Below are positions 21,779 through 24,560 of a stretch of DNA of 24,560 nt, piece by piece (position 1 is the first letter of the stretch; each line of letters begins with the position of its first letter). A program made the position numbers and the translations under genes. The stretch is from a virus. The notes under the pieces were generated by a model. It searched no databases, had not been told where the DNA came from, and saw nothing but the letters and a program-made list of their open reading frames with translations. Location of the stretch: IMG/VR virus record IMGVR_UViG_3300047557_004450, positions 1 to 24,560 of that record; one strand, written 5' to 3'.

Positions 21779-22116
21779 GTCAACAGGGATGACGAATCAG
21801 AACCTGATGGGATGGCTAGTCCACTTGTATGTGCGGTGTATCCTTTAACCGCATCACTGCTGGCCTTCACCATGCATACTATATTATTTTTTGAAATTGG
21901 AAACTTTTGTTCATTGTCTGCTCCCAACATCCAAAATGGAGCCATTTGAATTCCTGGCTGTCCATTACGAGGATCTCTAGCAATACCCATCGTCAGAGGC
22001 TTAGTAACTACAATGGTCAATGAATCAACGTTGACGACTTTGGCAATTACCTCATCACCCGTAATCAATTTCATAGTTACAATATCGTTTGTTTTAATTT
22101 CAGTTGCAAGTAGCAT
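21775..22116 (-). CDS. Small protein with possible Sm-like fold
   Basis: The 113-residue protein begins with strands typical of Sm-like proteins: a turn with LITGDEVIAKVVNVDSLTIVVTKP, then PFWML and a strand NNIVCMVKAS; the last 25 residues are Ser/Gly-rich. Similar proteins with a K(L/I)xxGEExIA pattern are common in T4-like marine phages and have no assigned role; this is from memory. A sigma70-like promoter and a hairpin holding the ribosome-binding site lie upstream, so it seems to lead an early unit with the agmatinase. An RNA-binding role is possible but unproven. Confidence 0.65.
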   Translation of the reverse strand: MLLATEIKTNDIVTMKLITGDEVIAKVVNVDSLTIVVTKPLTMGIARDPRNGQPGIQMAPFWMLGADNEQKFPISKNNIVCMVKASSDAVKGYTAHTSGLAIPSGSDSSSLLT

Positions 22117-22134
22117 GGTAAAATCTCCTTTACC
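22117..22134 (-). promoter_or_regulatory. Hairpin with the ribosome-binding site in its loop
   Basis: On the minus strand GGTAAA and TTTACC pair around GGAGAT, so the Shine-Dalgarno sequence sits in the loop and the ATG follows the stem directly. The predicted transcript start (see 22137-22164) lies near the top of this hairpin, so it would form nearly the whole leader. Confidence 0.5.
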
Positions 22135-22136
22135 AT

Positions 22137-22164
22137 ATTATGCATACTTCACACAAAAAATCAA
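22137..22164 (-). promoter_or_regulatory. Sigma70-like promoter for the Sm-like/agmatinase unit
   Basis: On the minus strand TTGATT (22159-22164) and CATAAT (22137-22142) are 16 bases apart, between the M15 peptidase stop and the ATG at 22116. The match is moderate. Confidence 0.4.
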
Positions 22165-22170
22165 CAAAAA

Positions 22171-23040
22171 TCAGGCAATTCCCAGATTACTAGCATAATT
22201 TGTTAGACCATTTCTATTAATCCATGTGGTCGGTGCCACCAATGTTCCAACTTTACATTCTGTACCAAATGGTCGTGTTGGCTCTTTATAGCTAACATGA
22301 ATCCAACACGTTTTTCCTTGACTACTGATTGCATACTCAAGCAGCAACTGATCAAACGGAACATTATCCCTGATCCATAAAGCAATATTATAAAATTGAG
22401 ATTTTGGTGTGCCAGTAAATTGCAAGTCAGCTGCTTGGCCTCGTCCATGCTGACTTTTCCCAACTGATGCACGAAATGTATTTGTTACAATCATGTTTGG
22501 AAATTTATCACGAACTTTATCTAAAACATTCACTGCCAGTAGCTTTAGGTTAGCAACAATTTGACCCCTGGTGAGTCCATTTATTCCTTGTGCAGGTATA
22601 TCATAGGCGTATGTAACCCAAGGCTTTTGAGTTAGTTGACCAAGGGTATAGTATCTACTTAATGGTAAATTAAGAGGGAATTCAGAAAGCTTTTCAACCC
22701 CACCTGTATTTGATGATGTAGGTGTTGGTAGGGTTGATGGAACATCGTTATTTGATTGGTCGTTTGGAGTAGCTTTGCTAGATAAAATTTCTTGTGCTTG
22801 CGCCTCTGTGATATCACCCTTTTTAACTAGGTTTTCAAGGTATGTTTTACTTTGGGCTGCACTCACCGCAGTACCATCAGCAGCAATGTCGTCTCCTATG
22901 GTTATAGGACCCAAACTAGGCAACAAAACTTCGTCGCGTGGCCATGGTGGTTGCCATAAGGCAACTTGTGATTTATTCACGAAAAAATCTGGACTAAACC
23001 AAACATCATGTCCAATGTATGAAGGGGGATTAAGAGGCAT
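22171..23040 (-). CDS. Peptidase M15-type domain protein, probable virion-associated wall enzyme
   Basis: The 289-residue protein has a Pro-rich N-terminal part, a short helical region at 55-90, a Pro/Ser/Thr/Asn-rich linker at 90-115 and a C-terminal M15 (D-Ala-D-Ala carboxypeptidase-like) domain. The zinc ligands are His198 and Asp205 in SQHGRGQAADLQF and His248 in CWIHVSY. Such domains cut the peptide cross-links of peptidoglycan. No signal peptide is seen, and the linker suits a structural protein, so a tail or baseplate enzyme for entry is more likely than a free endolysin. It overlaps the glutaredoxin stop (TAATG), and a CATAAATA box ends 4 bases before its ATG with no ribosome-binding site. 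Confidence 0.85.
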   Translation of the reverse strand: MPLNPPSYIGHDVWFSPDFFVNKSQVALWQPPWPRDEVLLPSLGPITIGDDIAADGTAVSAAQSKTYLENLVKKGDITEAQAQEILSSKATPNDQSNNDVPSTLPTPTSSNTGGVEKLSEFPLNLPLSRYYTLGQLTQKPWVTYAYDIPAQGINGLTRGQIVANLKLLAVNVLDKVRDKFPNMIVTNTFRASVGKSQHGRGQAADLQFTGTPKSQFYNIALWIRDNVPFDQLLLEYAISSQGKTCWIHVSYKEPTRPFGTECKVGTLVAPTTWINRNGLTNYASNLGIA

Positions 23041-23309
23041 TAAGTATTTATGTTTTTAAAATGCGCACTTAGTTTATCATACCCACCAATTAAAACTCCG
23101 TCTATCCATACCTGTGGAACTGTTTTAGCCCCTGGGTTGTTTTCAAGAAAATCAGTTCGTGTTATATATTGCTGATTTTCCATCAATGGCTTTTCGCCCA
23201 TACCCGCACTTACAATAAATTCTCTATATGAAAGTCCATGAGATTTTAATAGGTCTTTGGCTTTAACACAGTATGGGCAATCTATCTTACTATAAACATC
23301 AATTTTCAT
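23040..23309 (-). CDS. Glutaredoxin
   Basis: Glutaredoxin passes electrons from glutathione to enzymes such as ribonucleotide reductase. The ATG at 23309 (89 residues) has AAGGA 6 bases upstream; a TTG six bases further upstream overlaps that site and is not used. The active site CPYC lies near residue 12, TVPQVWIDG holds the cis-proline, and GGYDKL follows. A 12-residue insert in the middle (AGMGEKPLMENQ) makes it slightly longer than E. coli Grx3. It lies directly after nrdB, so it is probably the phage's own electron donor for that enzyme. Confidence 0.93.
   Translation of the reverse strand: MKIDVYSKIDCPYCVKAKDLLKSHGLSYREFIVSAGMGEKPLMENQQYITRTDFLENNPGAKTVPQVWIDGVLIGGYDKLSAHFKNINT
23045..23052 (-). 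promoter_or_regulatory. Possible late octamer within the end of the glutaredoxin gene
   Basis: The minus strand reads CATAAATA 4 bases before the ATG of the M15 peptidase gene. It overlaps the last codons of the glutaredoxin gene, so it may be a coincidence of coding sequence; if real, the mRNA would be leaderless. Confidence 0.3.
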
Positions 23310-23327
23310 AATCAATCCTTTCGTAAA

Positions 23328-24461
23328 TTACAAACTTAATCCGTTGAAACTGTTTTCTGTGACATCCATTTTTGCGTCCCCAACTCGATAGCTGCTTATC
23401 TCAGTTTCCTGTGGAGCCACCTGAACTTCCTTCCCACTAATCCATTTTTGTGTCCATGGCAGAGGGTTTGATTTTACTTTGTATGGGCTGTCAAGGCCGA
23501 TACCACTCATACGAGTTTGTGCAATGTACTCAACATATTCTTTTAGTAGAGCGGAATTAAGCCCAATCATGCTACCATCTTTAAATAGGTAGTCTGCCCA
23601 ATCTTTTTCCTGTTGTACAACCGAGTGGAACATAGTCTTAACTTCATCACGACATTCTTTTTCAATATCTGCAAATTCAGGATCATCCTTGACTAGAAGT
23701 TTAAGCAAAGTTTGTGTACTACCCAAATGGAGATTTTCATCCCTGCATATAAACTTAATAATCTTTGCATTACCTTCCATTTTTTTCAATTCAGCAAAAG
23801 CCCAACTGCATGCAAAGCTAACATAAAATCGAATACCCTCCAAAGCGTTTACTGAATTTAAACAAAGCCATAATGTCTTTTTAAGATCATATTCAGTTAG
23901 TTCTATAGTCTTTCCATTAACGGCATGTTTACCAAATCCTAGAATGTGATAAAGCTGTGTCTTATGGATAAGACTATCATAGTATTTTGTAATATCCTTG
24001 GCACAGTTTACAATTTCTTCAATGTCCATCATGGAGTCAAAAATCTTGCCTGGATCACTATACACATTACGAATAATATGTGTGTAACTTTTACTATGGA
24101 TTGTTTCAAAGAATGCCCATGTTTGAATCCAAACTTCTAGTTCTGGTAAACTACATACCGGCAAAAATGCCAAATTTGGCGCACGTCCCTGAACTGAATC
24201 AAGAATGATTTGTCGTTTCAAATTTGACGTAAAAATATGTTGTTCATTCGCACTTAGACTGCGAAAATCTTTTTGATCTTTAGTTACATCAACTTCGGCG
24301 GGACGCCAGAAAAAACTTAACTGATTTTCAGTAAGTCTATCAAAAACTCGATACTTGATGTTGTCGTATCGTGCCACGGTTGTTGTTCCTGACTGGTCCA
24401 GAAAAATCTGATTCTGAGCATTATCACTTCGATTATTTGAATTGAGAGTCTGATAAGTCAT
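23328..24461 (-). CDS. nrdB: Ribonucleotide reductase class Ia, beta subunit
   Basis: NrdB holds the di-iron tyrosyl radical used by NrdA to reduce ribonucleotides. The 377 residues align along their whole length with E. coli NrdB. The radical tyrosine is Tyr126 (SYTH), and metal ligands are Asp88 (ILDSVQGR), Glu119 and His122 (FFETIHS), a Glu in NALEGIRF, and a Glu and His in RDENLHLG. The C-terminal tail that docks into NrdA is present (FNGLSL). No intron or intein is seen. GGA lies about 12 bases before the ATG. The nrdA gene is expected beyond the window edge. Confidence 0.97.
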   Translation of the reverse strand: MTYQTLNSNNRSDNAQNQIFLDQSGTTTVARYDNIKYRVFDRLTENQLSFFWRPAEVDVTKDQKDFRSLSANEQHIFTSNLKRQIILDSVQGRAPNLAFLPVCSLPELEVWIQTWAFFETIHSKSYTHIIRNVYSDPGKIFDSMMDIEEIVNCAKDITKYYDSLIHKTQLYHILGFGKHAVNGKTIELTEYDLKKTLWLCLNSVNALEGIRFYVSFACSWAFAELKKMEGNAKIIKFICRDENLHLGSTQTLLKLLVKDDPEFADIEKECRDEVKTMFHSVVQQEKDWADYLFKDGSMIGLNSALLKEYVEYIAQTRMSGIGLDSPYKVKSNPLPWTQKWISGKEVQVAPQETEISSYRVGDAKMDVTENSFNGLSL

Positions 24462-24560
24462 GTTTTATTTTCCATCCTTTGCAATGCCCTATGCGGGCTG
24501 GTTTAAACGTATTTCTTATAGCTTGTTCTTTTAGACTTTGATACACATTTAGAACATTGG
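24462..24560. other. Unresolved window-edge stretch upstream of nrdB
   Basis: About 99 bases precede nrdB. On the minus strand one frame gives a short end with CSKC and stops at 24503, and another stays open over the nrdB start. Neither can be assigned. The first could be the C-terminus of a gene such as nrdA, whose tail often carries a cysteine pair, but the evidence is too short. A 4-base-pair GCCC/GGGC hairpin is also present. Confidence 0.3.

Noticed and set aside
24460-24558. Open frame on the minus strand running over the nrdB start
   Set aside because: It would overlap nrdB in another frame, has no recognised motif and is cut by the window edge; a real gene end cannot be shown.
1-24560. 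tRNA genes, CRISPR arrays, insertion sequences or homing endonucleases
   Set aside because: Intergenic gaps are too short for most of these and no cloverleaf, spaced repeat, transposase or endonuclease motif was seen by eye.

Overview
This window looks like a piece of the genome of a T4-like, probably marine, large myovirus. Almost every gene lies on the minus strand in tight runs with ATGA, GTGA or TAATG overlaps. The DNA is AT-rich. It carries T4-type replication and nucleotide genes (two type II topoisomerase subunits, class Ia NrdB, glutaredoxin), virion and lysis proteins (a repeat-containing structural protein, an M15-type peptidase, a SleB-type hydrolase), and T4/cyanophage-style late promoter octamers (TATAAATA / NATAAATA) in front of some genes. 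The Prs sequence resembles alphaproteobacterial PRPP synthetases, which hints at an alphaproteobacterial host. No tRNA, rRNA, insertion sequence or CRISPR array was seen.

Layout, in coordinate order. 1-3653: a late-promoter unit of a 58-residue protein, an 857-residue double-AAA+ ATPase and a zinc-metallopeptidase-like protein cut by the window edge. 3668-6543: Prs, an A-type Fe-S carrier, ClpS, Hsp20 and ribosomal protein bS21, interleaved with three tiny genes. 6594-11202: IF-3, ClpX, a membrane/coiled-coil protein, a SpeD-like decarboxylase and a repeat-bearing structural protein behind a clear late promoter. 11230-12611: a secreted endolysin candidate facing, across a hairpin-rich gap, two plus-strand genes (Smr-domain protein and an isolated 58-residue protein) that end at a strong bidirectional terminator. 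12610-14986: two glycosyltransferases and TilS. 15040-18996: a topoisomerase operon with three small genes between the two subunits. 19022-20576: a Bax-inhibitor-1-like membrane protein with its own sigma70-like promoter, and a divergent plus-strand kinase-like gene. 20579-24461: a small unknown protein, an agmatinase, a possible Sm-like protein, an M15 peptidase, glutaredoxin and NrdB.

The genes suggest a phage that takes over several host processes. Translation: IF-3, bS21, TilS and perhaps a PTH2-like protein. Protein quality control: ClpX with an intact IGF loop, ClpS and Hsp20. Polyamines: an agmatinase and a SpeD-like pyruvoyl enzyme lacking the usual HTWPE glutamate, so it may act on arginine instead of AdoMet. 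Nucleotides: Prs, NrdB and glutaredoxin. Fe-S assembly: an A-type carrier. The best candidates for an undescribed system are the late-expressed double-AAA+/metallopeptidase pair with its small partner and the possible arginine-to-putrescine pathway split between two loci. Functions are read from motifs only; no database search was possible.
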